This document shows, in pieces, positions 1-11,752 of a stretch of 64,000 bases of DNA (within the stretch, counting starts at the first letter, position 1; the number at the start of each line of letters is the position of its first letter). This DNA comes from Galbula dea. Lineage: Eukaryota > Chordata > Aves > Piciformes > Galbulidae. The notes below the pieces were generated by a model. It was given only the letters and a program-made list of their open reading frames with translations, searched no databases and had not been told where the DNA came from. The stretch covers positions 372,001 to 436,000 of the forward strand of contig VWZX01010817.1 in NCBI GenBank assembly GCA_013399015.1, written 5' to 3'. The translations under genes were made by a program, and so were the position numbers.

Positions 1-1570
1 TCACATACTGCTTTTTGGTTAGATTTCTGGCCTTTGACACCTGTTTCTCATCTATTGAGATGTCAGTCTTAACATCTGCATGATGCAGCTTTCATGTCCC
101 CACCTTATTTTAGATAAGGGAACCAAAAATACAACTTGTAGGTCAAGTATCAGGCTGGCTGCTCCATAGATTTTTCTTTGCTAAGCTCACCTCTTTTATC
201 AACTTCTGCTGTCGATTTTTTTTCTGCTCATCCTCTGAACTTATTTTGTTGTCAATCATCCTTCTTGTGAGCTGTTTCATGTCCTGGCAGTCTTTCTAAA
301 TGCTAAGGGAGATGTTTTGCTTTACTTTTGATCAGAGATTCAGCTGATGTTACTTAATTTCTATTAGTACTTTGTGCCTCAAATTGGTGAAGGGATTTCT
401 GCTACTAACCTCAGTAAGTAATTCTTGCATGAGTGTGTGAGGATGCTAGCCAGCTGGTTGTTTGCTTCTACACACTTTGACTTGTTCTTTCTGTAAGTTT
501 GCAGCAAGCCTCTGCCAGCAGGGAACCTTGGCAGATCTACTGAAAAAAGCCAATGCAAGGGACTATGTAGCTTTTCTAGCTAGCACTTTGTGGCCAAGTA
601 ACTTTGAAAGGTGTAGACTCCAGAAAAACAGTATCTGATTGCAGATGATCAAGTTTTAATTGCTTCTTCCTTGTAATGAGTGTTCTGTTGTGTTTGATTT
701 GCACTGCAACTGATTACAGGGCTTTTATGGTGAAGTGCAGAATACACTGAGCTGTGCTCTTCCTAGGAACAAGTTCCTGGATCTAGCAGTGTGTGAACAC
801 AGTTCCCTTAGTGTCAACCTGAGATTAGTTTCTTCTAGCAGCAGACGTATCTGAAGAGGCAGGAAGTGATTATTTTACAGAATTAATTGAAAGTCACTGT
901 GGAAGGTGGCTGCAGAGAGAACTAAAAATGTATTTTCTATATTTGGAATACACAGCTGTTGCCACCCGTGAATATCTGTGGAGGAGCGGACAGTGATATT
1001 TGGAGTCAGCTGAGGGTGGCATCTCAGATTATAGCTTAGATTTGCTCTAATATTAAATCAGAACTGTACACCTAAAACGTAGGCTGCTAGTAAGGGAAAG
1101 AGGGACCCAATAAGTAGGGCAAGTGCTGTTTCATCTTCATGAACAACTTGTGGAGTGCTCCTTGATAGTAAGGAGCTAACAGCTAGTAGGGATGGTTTCA
1201 GGAACATCTGTTTAAGTTAAAGAAGCTGAAAAAGAAGGCAAGTTCCTAAAAATATTTCATGTAAGGCTTGTGAGTTGAGGTTGTTAATGTTTGGGTAAGT
1301 GATGGATAATCTCTTTGGATTGCTGTATGCAGGAAAGGCTGTTGTTTGGTCAGCAAGGTTTTACACTCAGGCTTGCTTTTTGTGCAGAAACTGAGTCTGT
1401 CCTGAGGAGAACAGGAATCCAAGAGGCAGAAATGTTAGCCAACCCTAAAAAAAAGAAGTGATGAGCCAGTAGTCCTGTGGCATCTGACTATAATTGCACT
1501 TCCTGATGTGCCTTATGTCTATGAATATATAAATTGTTACACTGAAACAGTTTCTTACCTATGTTTGGTT
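1..1570. other. Non-coding stretch, no gene seen
   Basis: This AT-rich sequence has stops in all frames at short intervals and no recognisable repeat family. A pyrimidine-rich stretch ending in CAG near 1,386 is followed by a short open frame but has no usable donor site, so I do not call an exon. It is most simply intron or intergenic DNA upstream of the exon at 2,358. Confidence 0.6.
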
Positions 1571-1625
1571 GTTTTTTTTTGTTTTTTTTTGTTTTGTGTT
1601 TTTTTTTTTTTTTTTTTTTTTTTTT
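1571..1625. repeat. Poly-T tract ending at an assembly gap
   Basis: Runs of nine T interrupted by single G residues pass into an uninterrupted run of about 27 T that ends directly at two N bases (1,626-1,627). On the minus strand it reads as poly-A, so it could be an A-rich microsatellite or the tail of an element lost in the gap. Long homopolymers commonly break assemblies, which may explain the gap. Confidence 0.9.
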
Positions 1626-1627
1626 NN
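1626..1627. other. Assembly gap (two N)
   Basis: Two unresolved bases lie between the poly-T tract and the first copy of a 209-bp direct repeat. The true gap size is unknown. Confidence 0.95.
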
Positions 1628-1836
1628 GGCATTCTAGCTATCAAAGTTCACCTTCATAAACTAATCTAGAAAAAAACTATTCTCTTCTAGCCCCAAAGCC
1701 AGTGAATAATGGCAGATTTCTGGGCCTTTTTTTTGCCCTCTTCATCTTTGATTTTATAAACATTATGTCTGAGTTACTGTCACATTCTAGCTATTTTTCT
1801 GTGCTGCCTTGAAGATTCATTGTGTTGTGAACTGCT
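1628..1836 (+). repeat. Direct repeat, copy 1 (209 bp)
   Basis: This block is repeated in the same orientation at 1,858-2,066, with the same length, no indels and about seven substitutions by eye (around 97% identity). It begins immediately after two N bases and ends immediately before a single N at 1,837. Those boundaries suggest that two haplotype or read versions of one locus were placed side by side during gap closure. An unresolved real tandem duplication is the alternative. No coding potential is apparent. Confidence 0.9.
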
Positions 1837-1837
1837 N
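1837..1837. other. Single N
   Basis: One ambiguous base lies at the end of repeat copy 1. The 20 bases after it (1,838-1,857) are unique spacer before copy 2. Confidence 0.95.
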
Positions 1838-1857
1838 CCAGGCAGTTCTGTCAGGGA

Positions 1858-2066
1858 GGCATTCTAGCTATCAAAGCTCACCTTCATAAACTAATCTAGA
1901 ACAAAACTATTCTCTTCTAGCCCCAAAGCCAATGAATGATGGCAGATTTCTGGGCCTTTTTTTTGCCTTCTTCATCTTTGATTTTATAAACATTACGTCT
2001 GAGTTACTGTCACATTCTAGCTATTTTGCTGTGCTGCCTTGAAGATTCATTGTGTTGTGAACTGCT
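1858..2066 (+). repeat. Direct repeat, copy 2 (209 bp)
   Basis: This is the second copy of the block at 1,628-1,836, with a period of 230 bp. Differences include T/C near 1,882, A/C near 1,904, two purine changes near 1,932-1,938 and a T/G near 2,028. It continues without a break into unique sequence leading to the exon at 2,358, so this is the better anchored copy. Confidence 0.9.
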
Positions 2067-2357
2067 TCAGCAAAGAGTGGCTCTGTCACTGCAAGGCTCC
2101 CAATGTTGTGAAACCACCAAATTAAGTCAGTCCCTTTCCCAGCAATTGCTTGGTGGAAATGGGGCAAGAACCTTCTTTTATCCAGTCACTCAACTGGCTG
2201 CTTTGGTGAAGGGAATTTCACTTTGCTGAATTATCTTTGTGTCAAGGGTTAGGATGACCCAAACGAGGACATTTGGATACAGGGCTACTCCTTGTGTGAG
2301 TCACCGTTAGCCACCGACCTGAAAGCTCCTAAACTTACTCCATATCCTCTTCCCTAG

Positions 2358-2493
2358 GATCCCTGTCAGTCCCTTGGCTTGTGAAGAACAAAGGCTTTAC
2401 AATGACCTCCTGCTGTATTTGCTTCAACACCATGAGCAGATTTTTATTGACCTGAACCCTTGTATCTCACAGAGACAAGCAGAAAGCCTTCAG
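2358..2493 (+). CDS. Internal protein-coding exon, gene not recognised
   Basis: This is a 136-nt open segment bounded by a pyrimidine-rich acceptor (ending TCTTCCCTAG) and a strong donor (CAG|GTAAGC). Read from its second base it gives 45 codons without a stop and ends on a complete codon, so it would be entered after two bases of a split codon and left in phase 0. The other frame I checked hits a TGA. The peptide has amphipathic, helix-like character, with the core RLYNDLLLYLLQHHEQIF followed by DLNPCISQRQAESLQ. This looks like part of a helical domain rather than random translation. I see no catalytic motif, signal peptide or membrane segment, and I do not recognise the family. No partner exon is certain; a weak candidate lies 24.4 kb downstream. 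Splice sites and open frame are seen directly; that it is an exon is inferred. Confidence 0.65.
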
Positions 2494-3384
2494 GTAAGCA
2501 AGTAATATTAACTGATTCAGCAAGTAATCAAAAGTGCTTCATTAGGCTGAAATCTACAAATGAAAATATATTTGCTTATATATAGTGTAATTAATGATTA
2601 TAGCTTGTTGCCAGCAATGTAAATAAATATTCATCATATTCCTAAGCTTGAGGGAAAACATAAGTGTTTTAAATTCTGATTTTGAAAAAAAAACAAGTGC
2701 AAAAGTAAAAGGTCAGGAATAAAATCCCAAGTTGTTCCACTTTAGAAATCTTAATGGCAAGCTTTGTTAGATCAAAGCCATTGGATTTTTCCTTGAGTGA
2801 AATACTTTCTATTTTCTCTGTGTTTAGCTATACCTTGATATTTCAGGAAAGCAAACCAGAAGGGTGAAACCTCTCTCTCCTTTCCACAACACACTCTGTG
2901 TTTCAGACTCTCCTTGGGCATATTCTTTTCTAAAACATTGTTAGTACTTTTATTCCTTCTTTTGTCAAAAACCTCCTGGTGGAAAAAAAGTGATAGACAA
3001 ATGCTGGGAGAGGGTCAATATAATTCTTGTTTCCAGTTTGTGATGTATCATTGCTGCTTACCTTGAAATTGATTTGTAGAAAAAGATATGAAGAAAATGT
3101 TGTAGCAAACCTTACAGTTGACTACTGCACCATGCTATTCCCACACATCCTTGTGGTTTAATGACTAGATTGATAGCAGTGGGCCAGATCAGCTGAAGGG
3201 TTATGAAACAGATTTGCATTGCATGTAATTGTAGATCATGCTGCTCATGTTTGTGCCTTGTTAATTTCCTGACATCTTTCTCCAAGTATCTTTGTTAAGG
3301 AAAACCAATGGACTTGTAACACAGTCAAAATCAGTTTTTGGAGCATATTGTGTATCCCCAAATAAGTACCAAGACTTGAAATAC
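2494..3384. other. Putative intron start, no features
   Basis: AT-rich sequence follows the GTAAGC donor. No further open segment with splice sites and no recognisable repeat appears until the CR1 copy at about 3,385. Confidence 0.55.
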
Positions 3385-3932
3385 TCCTGCTTGCCACTGT
3401 ACTTGGCACTGGTGAGGCCACACCTTGAGTACTGTGTGCAGTTTTGGGCACTGCAGTATAGGAGGGACACTGAGGTGCTGGAGAGGGTGCAGAGAAGGGC
3501 AACTAGGCTGATCAGGGGTCTGGAGAACAGGCCTTATGAGGAGAGTTTTAGGGAGTTGGGGTTGTTTAGCCTGGAAAAGAGGAGGCTGAGGGGAGACCTT
3601 TATCGCTCTCTTCAGCTACTTGAAAGGCCATTATAGGGAGGCAGGTGTTGGCCTCTTCTCCCTTGTGACTAGTGACAGGACTAGAGGGAATGTGCTTAAG
3701 TTGTGCCAGGGTAGGTTTATATTGGATATTAGAAAGACTTTCTTTACTGAAAGAGTGGTGAGATATTGGAATAGGCTGCCCAGGGAGGTGGTTGAATCAC
3801 CATCCCTGGAGGTTTTTAAGATGAGGATAGATGTCATTCTTCAGGGGATGATTTAGGGCTAAGAGTAGTGTAGGTCTGTCAGTTGGACTAGATGATCTTG
3901 AGGGTCCTTTCCAACCGTAATGATTCTGTGCT
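3385..3932 (+). mobile_element. CR1 LINE, 5'-truncated, sense strand
   Basis: The element keeps the C-terminal part of CR1 ORF2 (the region downstream of the reverse transcriptase) and the 3' UTR. The first open part contains LALVRPHLEYCVQFWA and RLRGDLYRSLQ. After a frameshift near 3,600-3,630 a second frame carries DRTRGN, DIRKTFFTERVV and WNRLPREVVESPSLEVFK and then reaches the normal ORF2 stop at about 3,854. The 3' UTR has the diagnostic GGTCCTTTCCAACC followed by TGATTCTGTG at the tail. It is 5'-truncated like most CR1 copies and cannot be autonomous. It is relatively well preserved, so it is probably one of the younger copies in the window. Confidence 0.95.
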
Positions 3933-4731
3933 GTGTCACAGGACATGGCCCCAAATCTAAAACTAGGATTGTTTCATACAAAGACAGTCTTGGAGCCTAT
4001 GCCTCCAGCTCGTCTTGCCCTCTGAAGTTGTCCCATGTCACTACCACCTTTGAGAATTCCTGCAACCTGTACTTAAATGAGCCTGCAAGATCAAAATATT
4101 AGCTATCCTATTATATCTGCTTTTGCTTGCAAAACTAGAAGGTCAGCAAGTAAAGGAAATTGGAAAGGTACTAGAGAAGCTAGGAAACCTGGTTTTCTAC
4201 TGCAGTGCTTTTGTTTTAGAAGCAACTTCACTCCCTGTAATTCTGCAGAATGCCACAGTCTGTCTGGGATTGTGGTGTTGGGGGAAAGAATTATGCTGAA
4301 AAGATCCTTTCAAGTTCTATAATAAAACCACAGACAAGGCATAGCCATGTAGACCTCTCCTGCTCTGAGGTAAGCTTATGAAAGAAATCCCATCTGTGGG
4401 TGAGAAGGGAATTCAGTATTCTGTGGCTGATCTTGTTTTTGTAATTTCTGGCAGGAAACCCAGCACATTGGATAGGTATCCTTCATCTTTCATAATATAA
4501 CAATTGCTCAAAGTCCACTAAACTGGAAACATCAAAGTTAGGTTTACAAACTAAACATCTTAAAATTGCATATTCTAGTTCCAGCAAAGCAAACAAAATG
4601 TGAAATGGCAAACCTGGCTTGGATCTCTGGTTCCTTCCTGGAAATGAAATTTGCTTTTATTGGCAGTTTCTCATGAAATAGCTTAAAGCATTTACACAGA
4701 TACTTATATTTGGACTACTTGACTGCTGTAA

Positions 4732-4770
4732 TTTTTTTTTGTTGTTGTTGGGATGCCTTTCCCCCCCCCC
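4732..4770. repeat. Low-complexity T/GTT run followed by C10
   Basis: A T-run passes into three GTT units, a short unique spacer and a run of ten C. It has no likely function beyond a tendency to length variation. Confidence 0.85.
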
Positions 4771-5220
4771 ACTTCAACATTGTATCTTACTCTAATTGAG
4801 GTTTCATAAATAAAAGCCATACCAATCTGGCTGGCATGCCATCCAGCAGACATAAGCTTAGCCTTTAGTTGGGGTGTCTGTAGGCTGAGGTGGACAAGAT
4901 TGATTGTTCCTGAGGAGAGTATCTTGAGGTGCCAGGAGCTATCCTACTTACTTTGCATCTGTAGGCTGACTGAGACTGACAGTCTGGGAGAAGAATTTGC
5001 AAGTTTTTGAAAGGCACCAGTCTAATAGTTTAGAACTGTTACTCTGGGCTGGATAGGAGATGACTTGCAGTCACCTGTCCCATTTAAGATAGTGGTTTAA
5101 AAGGTATATCCAAGCTACTATGTATTTTACATTGTCCAATTTTCTGGTCATTGCATGTTGTGTGTATATATATATTTTTAATTAAAATAGAGTTGGAATA
5201 CTGTAAAATTTTACCAGGTT

Positions 5221-5270
5221 TGGCTTTTTTGTTTGTTTGGGATTTTTTTTTCTTTTTTTGTTTGTTCTTC
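5221..5270. repeat. T/G-rich low-complexity tract
   Basis: TTTG-type units alternate with T homopolymers over about 50 bp. No boundaries of a transposon are visible. Confidence 0.8.
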
Positions 5271-8200
5271 AGTTTTCACACTTGAGGGTCCACTGGCATC
5301 TAAATCTTTCCTGCAGCCTGCTGTCCTAGCTCACAAACTGCACTGGTACTAAACTGATTTTCCTGTTGGGCTTAAAACATTCTTTAAAAAGAGGTTAGAC
5401 ACCATAGTGTTTGTTTTGACCTGAGGCCTTTCTCAACAACTGTGTTTAACCTGAAGTGTATCACTAACTGTGTTGAAGGTCTACAAGACTAACTTAATTT
5501 CTTCAGTGTCATTAAATTTTGAACCAAACCTTGCTAATAGCAATTTATAATGCTGTTTGCTTTCATAATTTCTGAATCTTACATGCTAGAGAAAAGTTGA
5601 CTAAGGGTTGTTTTTTTGCATCTACTCCAAGAGTGTTTTCTCTACTTTTTGTACAGAAGTTATAGATAAATCCTTCCTGAGTTATGCACATCACCTTTGC
5701 CTTGCAAACAGAAACATGACTTTGGGTGCATACAAGCCACTGCATGTGTCTCCATTAAAGCATGGGATTCATTAGAAGAAATGCCTACACCCTCAGGAAA
5801 TGAGTCTCTTCTTGTTTTCCTTTGTGTTTTTATCCATGCCTCACTATATATCAGCAAGGCTCCAGGGGCATCCTATCAATTGGATCCCATGTAGCTATTC
5901 CCTACAATTGTGGAACCCCATTATAAAGAGATTGCAGACATCCAGGGGGCTGGGGAAGTGGAGTTGGGCAGTATCCTGGACCTACAGGTTGACCACAGAC
6001 ACCCCAAACCAAATTTCTGAAACTGCAATGTGGTTTGGAGTTCATCAGAACAGTGCAAGTAAATATGTCATGGAAACTTTACTGGAATTATGGTTTTGTT
6101 GGGAAGGTTTTTGTGGTCTTGATTACTTTCTTTCATTTAAGTTCTTTGCTTAGCAATGATAACTTTTAGTTGGGTTTAGATGTGAACATAGCAAATCCTG
6201 AGTGTATCATGTGAACTGCCAGGACAATTGTCAATGTTTTGTAGGGTCTGCTGTTACATTATAGAAATACTTCATATTATTTCCTGTTCCACAGAAAAAC
6301 TGTTTCCCCTAGCCTTTGTAAACTTAGCAAAACATGGACTCATTAAGCACTAAGTTTTAATTTTGTATTTGAATTCCACCCAAACCAGAAGACTGGATGA
6401 CAAAATGCCATACATTTAGGATCAAAGTACAACCTAGATCTCCACAAAAATTGTGGCCAATAAATTATAAGGATGTATTTTTTTTTATTTTTGGATAATC
6501 ATTGCAGAATAATTTACTGCCTGTAGGCATAAGGGTGTGATTAAAAACTGCTGTAACCTGGGCAAATATGACTTAAAACCAACAAACTTGATGTGGCTGG
6601 AGTATTCATTACTGCTTCTAGGTCTTCAGTGCTGGAACCTTTCTGCATGTTGGTTGAGGGAATAAGACCTGGAGAGAATGACATGCTTTTTCTGTGCTGT
6701 GCCTGTGTTTCATCTGACTATCCTGGACACCTGTAATGTGGAAGCAGAGACATACCTGCTCTCCATTTTTAGTGAATCACTGGGTGTGGAGGGAATGTCA
6801 CTGGTTTACTGTTTGCTCCAGTGTTGCTGGGAGGTTCTCTTGATTTCCAAGTGCTATAGGACACTGCTGTTATACTTCAACCCCTTTCTATGCCTCAGTG
6901 AGTTTTGCTGCTATCTACTTTTCTCTCTTGCCCTTCTCCTCAAAATTTTGATTTTTATAATTAATTTTTTTATCTGGGGAAGGCTGCACTAGGAGAGAAT
7001 ATTTGCAGGAAAGGGTGTGCACTGTGGGCTGTGCTTTCCTATAACAAGCAGCTTGAGGACAGAAGAGAGAAGCTGACCAAACTAAAATCCTGATATTCTT
7101 CACTGCAACCAATAGTACAAGAACAGAGCTCAGGCAGTCACACTAGCTGATTACACTGATCACTGTCCATCATTCAATAATGATATAAAGTGTGTGAGAG
7201 GAGAAGGTCTTTCCAAAACTGGTCACTGATACAGACCTGTCTTGGCTTGGAAAATACATTTTGAAGGCTGTATGCTGTACAGAAATGAACCCAGTGGAGG
7301 ATCCTCTTTGCTGCCTCTCAGTCTGAGAGAGCTCATCTTCAGTTTTGTTGTGAACAGAGCAAAAGCTCCTACCACAGGCAGGCTCATAGAACTTATGTAG
7401 GTTACAGATTAAGGAGTTTTATCTCAGTTTCTGAAGGTGAGTAGTACCTGATGTGTTCAGAGTGGAAGCTGGTTGTTTTGCTCACTAAGATCAGCTACAC
7501 TAGAAGGAAGAGGTTTATAATTAATCTGCTAGTGTACACATTAGGGGAACACAGAGTTCTGCTTTCAGAGGATCTGTGTGGTCTTCCTCTGATGTTTAAA
7601 AAATTTACCATGACACCTAAATCTAAAACTTGCACAGATTTTCGGGTGTCTCAAGGTTGCCATTGAGGATGGAGCCAGCAACGTTTTTTTCCACTTGGTG
7701 TCAGCATTGTTCTCTTTCATTCCAGGGCTGTTACTTGCTTTGAACAGAACCCTTTAATATGTTCTGAGTACCTACCTTAAAATTAGGTATTACATTTCTA
7801 TTTTTGTAATGTATCAGAACATCAGCCTGTTCCTTCCTCAGATAATTAACTGATACCAGAGAGGCATGAAGGAAGGATATGAATTCACCTCCAAAACATT
7901 ATCAAAAGCAAAGCCTTTTATTTCATGCTTGTGTCACCTTCTTACCTCAGCAGGACTATCAGTAAAATCTCTTTCCTCTTTGCTATTCGTTGTCTTTAGT
8001 GTACAGGAGCAATTTGATTTGTTTGCTGGTGATCAGGGCTTTCTGAAAAAACAATGCAAGTGAAGCCTTTGATAGGGGAACCATTCCTTAGGAAATTAAA
8101 AGTATTTTTTACTGAAGGCTTGTGGTATGTAAGCATCAAAATGTTTCAGCCTTTTTATTTGTCATTGGCTGTAATAGGAAGGGGGGAAAAAAGATATTAT

Positions 8201-11077
8201 TTTAAACCCTTAGTGGCCTTTCATTTCATGCAAGGCTAGGGATGGGAATGGAAAAGGTTTTTAGAAAAGTAGGCAAGAAATGTAGAGTAAAATACAAATG
8301 TGAAAAAAAATCACGGTCAGAAAATAAATCAAATGAAAAATGGCATTTTCTTATTTTAACTGTAATTAATTGTAGTTTATTTAGTTGCTGTTATTTGTAG
8401 AGCTGTGCAACAGTGAATTTAATAGGCATATTCTGAATGCACAGATTCTCCTCAGGCTGCCTTCTGCCTCCCATTCTCCCCAGCAGTTCCTAGACTGCTT
8501 TGTTCCTCTTTAATTAGTTGATTTCACCTATTCTAGCAAATATGCAAACATGGTTAAGTGCTGAAACAACACAAATTGAGAACAGAATAGGACTAGCACT
8601 TAACATAGTTGAATGCAGAAAGGCTTGGCTGGATCTGGAAAGCATATTAGCATGTTATAGCCTAATGCAGTTTCACTCTCTCCAAGTTTATTTGGGGTTT
8701 TGCTGTAGAGCAGAGTCTGCAGTATTTAATTTTTTTGCTTCATGTAAAAAAGGAAATTCATGTTCATGAGTCAGCATTTCTGATAAATAGTTTCCAGAAC
8801 TATCCAACTAAATACTGGGTACCATTTTATTTTGCTATGAAAAAGGAAAGGGATAAAATATGCCTGTAATAAAAATACAAATGTAATTGAGCCAAAAATA
8901 TAAGAAATAAAAGGAAATGCATAGTGGAGTTGTGTGCTACACCTGTTCCCCAGAGTTCATGGTTACAAAAAGGTAGTCCAAGTTGTACTGATCAGTAAAT
9001 AGATTGGGGTTGTGTTTTGTTTTGTTTTTTAAAGTGATATTTATGGAAAAAATTGAAGAGGAATACATGGAAAAAGCCTGTAGAAGTAGTATGGAAAAAC
9101 TAACATGATACTTCAAAAAATTTTAATAAGAGCAAATAAACACAACCCCTCTGTATGTGCTTTTTTTTCCAAATACATTTCCAGTCAGTTCAAAGACCAT
9201 TTTTAATTTAAGCAAACACTACTCCAGTTTGGCTTTGCACACAGAGGTTGGCTTGTGTAGCTGGTTATTTAGATGGATGGCTGAAGCTGAGGTTCTGTCA
9301 ACAACCTTAATTCTGACCTTTGAATTTTCAGTCATCATCAGCTTTAATTAGATGTTGACCTATTCGCAGTGGGCTGCAGATGTACATACAAGGATTCTAG
9401 CTAGTAAAGAAATAATAATATAGGCCTCAGGCTGTTCTGCCAAGTGGTGAGACAGTCAGCTGTGCTTGGAGATGATTGTGTTAAAGGATGCTGATCAGGA
9501 CTGATTTTTTTTCTGTAAGCTGTTACGACAAGGAAATGCTTGAGGGGCTGCTGCTGTTTGATCCAGCGTTGCTTCCAGTATGCAAGTGGAGCTTTGCTTG
9601 GGAGTTGCTGCTCTAGGAGCTTATCTTATGGTTGCTTTGGGAGACTATTCATGTCAGCATCTCTACATAGGGTGCTGGGCAGAGGAGGGGAGACAAATCT
9701 GCAGGTTAGAACTGACCTTCCCTCCATCTTGCACATGGGATGGCTGAAAGGATGCCACGATGAGGGCTCCTGGGATCTTCACCTGGCATAGGGAAGAGAG
9801 AGGTCTGGATTCTGGGCCAGGGAAAAACTGATCTCTCTGTAAACACTGCAGGCAAGGGAATGGTAAAACTACACAGTGTGTGTGAGTGTAAGTAGAGGAG
9901 GACAGGTGATGACAGAGAAAGTACTTTATGGATCCTATTCTCTGTAGCTTTAGGATTTTTGTGTGTTTTGTTTTGTATTTTTTTTTGCCCCTCCCACCCA
10001 AGACATTATCCTGAATGGGACTACACTGGGGGAAAAATATATTACTTAAACCAAAAAGTTTTGGGTTTTCTTTTTTTACAAGAATGTCTACACTATGGCT
10101 TTAGTATTTTCATAATGTAGTACTGAAGATCAAATGAAGAAATTATGATTTAGGAGTCTGTCAGATACTACTTTAGTTCTTTGCTTTCTAATTTTATTTT
10201 AAAACTCTTTGGGAATTAAATGGATAGCTTTGAGCTTTATAACCTTTTTCATCAGTCACTACAAGATGACCAGGCAGCAATCATAAACAGTGAGCTGAAT
10301 TTGGATATATGCAGTGCACTGTAACTCAAAACCTTACAGTACTTCAAAAATATTTGTCTCTTGCACATTTTCACTAGGAAAGTTTAGCAAGCAATCTACT
10401 GCTTAATTGCAAAGAATGGCAAATGAACAGAATATTTCCTTGATTTAATATGTGATCTGCTGCTTTATTTTCCTTCCATCTCTTGCATTCATGTCCTTAA
10501 TGTTTAGTCTAACCAAATGCCTAACTATTTTGCTAATTGTTGCATAACGCTTTCCATGCTTAACCAAAATGCTGGTTGTGGTGAGGTGGGAAAAGAAGAT
10601 AAGCTTTGTTCTAAATTAGTATTAAATGGACTGTGAAACAGTAAAGAGCTATGTCTATTTAATTAGCCTGTGCAGTCACTAAGTACAACTCATATTAGAA
10701 GCTTAAGCAACTTTTGAAAACTGCTGTTGACAGAGCAGCAAGCTGCTGTATTCTAGATAACCAGTGAACTGTACATGTCTTTCTCTTCACCTGCCCTTAG
10801 TAATTAGAGTGTTATGAAGAAAATAGTCTTTTCTTCTTGGAAGTTGTAGAATAAAGATGCTTCTAGCAACTTTGTAGTCGCAGGCAAACTTGTCAATTAA
10901 AAAAAAATCTCCTTCTGGATATGCCTGGAGCATGACTTAGTTGTTAGCAGCAGCAGCAATTGTTGACTCTTTTTTCTGTGCTCCTTACCCCCTGTATTCA
11001 CATTGTAACAAAGTCATTGTGTATACTGACCAGAGAGAGCATGAACAGATGAAATCTAAACGCAGATCCATGTAAAT

Positions 11078-11121
11078 GTCATTTCTTATGAAGTCTATTT
11101 GTTTGTTTCTAATGTCTATAG
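11078..11121 (+). repeat. Left arm of long imperfect direct repeat flanking a CR1
   Basis: A 44-bp segment beginning GTCATTTCTTATGAAGTC recurs, with a few substitutions and small indels, directly after the CR1 copy at 11,125-11,522. Its position just outside both ends of the insertion suggests a target-site duplication, though it is much longer than usual for CR1. Confidence 0.7.
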
Positions 11122-11124
11122 CAA

Positions 11125-11522
11125 GTGAAGATCCTTGGAATCTGGGGTTGTTTAGCTTGGAGAGCAGGAGGCACAGGGGGGACCTTATTGCTCTCTACAA
11201 CTGCGTGAATGAAGGTTGTAGTAAAGTTGGTAACTCTGCTCCTAAGTAACAAGTGATAGAACAAGAGGAAATGGCTTTAAATTGTGCTGGGGGAGGTTCA
11301 GATTAGATATTAGGAAGAATTTCCTCACAAGGAGGATTATTGAGCATTGGAACAGGCTGCCCAGGGAAGTGGTGTAGTCACCACCCCTGGATGTGTTAAA
11401 AAACCCCACGTAGATATGGTACTTGGGGACATGGTTTAGTGGTCAGCATGTTAGTGTAAAGTTAATGGTTGGACTTGATGAGTCTCACATCTTTTCCAGC
11501 CATAATGATTCTGCGATTCTAG
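11125..11522 (+). mobile_element. CR1 LINE 3' fragment, sense strand
   Basis: The fragment covers the end of ORF2 and the 3' UTR. Hallmarks are GGGGTTGTTTAGCTTGGAGA at the start, ACAAGAGGAAATGG, GATATTAGGAAGAATTTC, GGAACAGGCTGCCCAGGGAA, and a tail with TTTTCCAGCCATAATGATTC and a repeated GATTCT motif. Several indels and stops break the frame, so it is an old, inactive copy. It is flanked by about 40-bp imperfect direct repeats. Confidence 0.93.
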
Positions 11523-11527
11523 GATTT

Positions 11528-11567
11528 GTCATTCTTTATGAAGTCTGTTTGTTTCTAAAGTTTGTAT
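11528..11567 (+). repeat. Right arm of the long imperfect direct repeat
   Basis: GTCATTCTTTATGAAGTCTG followed by TTTGTTTCTAAAGTTTGTAT matches the left arm at 11,078-11,121 after one 4-base gap and several substitutions. Confidence 0.7.
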
Positions 11568-11661
11568 CAAAACAATGAGAAGATGAATTCATTTGTATGA
11601 ATAAAATCCATAGATATGGTGTTTCTGAAAAGTGTGCTTAGGGTTCTCCTAAACCATGATT

Positions 11662-11752
11662 TAAACAAACAAACAAAACCAAAAAATCCCAAACCCACAA
11701 GAAAAAAATTCAAAAAACCAAAAAGCAATCCACACTAAAACACAAAAAAAAC
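11662..11752. repeat. A-rich tract with AAAC units
   Basis: About 90 bp are dominated by A with interspersed C, beginning with AAAC repeats. It could be a decayed retroposon tail, but no element body is visible on its 5' side. Confidence 0.8.

Larger units (their letters stand above)
3933..11077. other. 7-kb stretch without genes or clear repeats
   Basis: Open frames of 60-117 codons occur here but lack splice-site context, family motifs or protein-like composition. Low-complexity patches are a T-run with GTT repeats (4,732-4,750), ten C (4,761-4,770), a TA run (5,165-5,175) and T/G-rich sequence (5,221-5,270). Nothing else is recognised. Confidence 0.55.

Noticed and set aside
2026..2229. 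67-codon frame covering the end of the duplicated block
   Set aside because: Lies in the probable assembly duplication and has no support beyond the absence of stops.
4326..4372. Open 36-nt segment ending GAG|GTAAGC
   Set aside because: No polypyrimidine tract before the putative acceptor.
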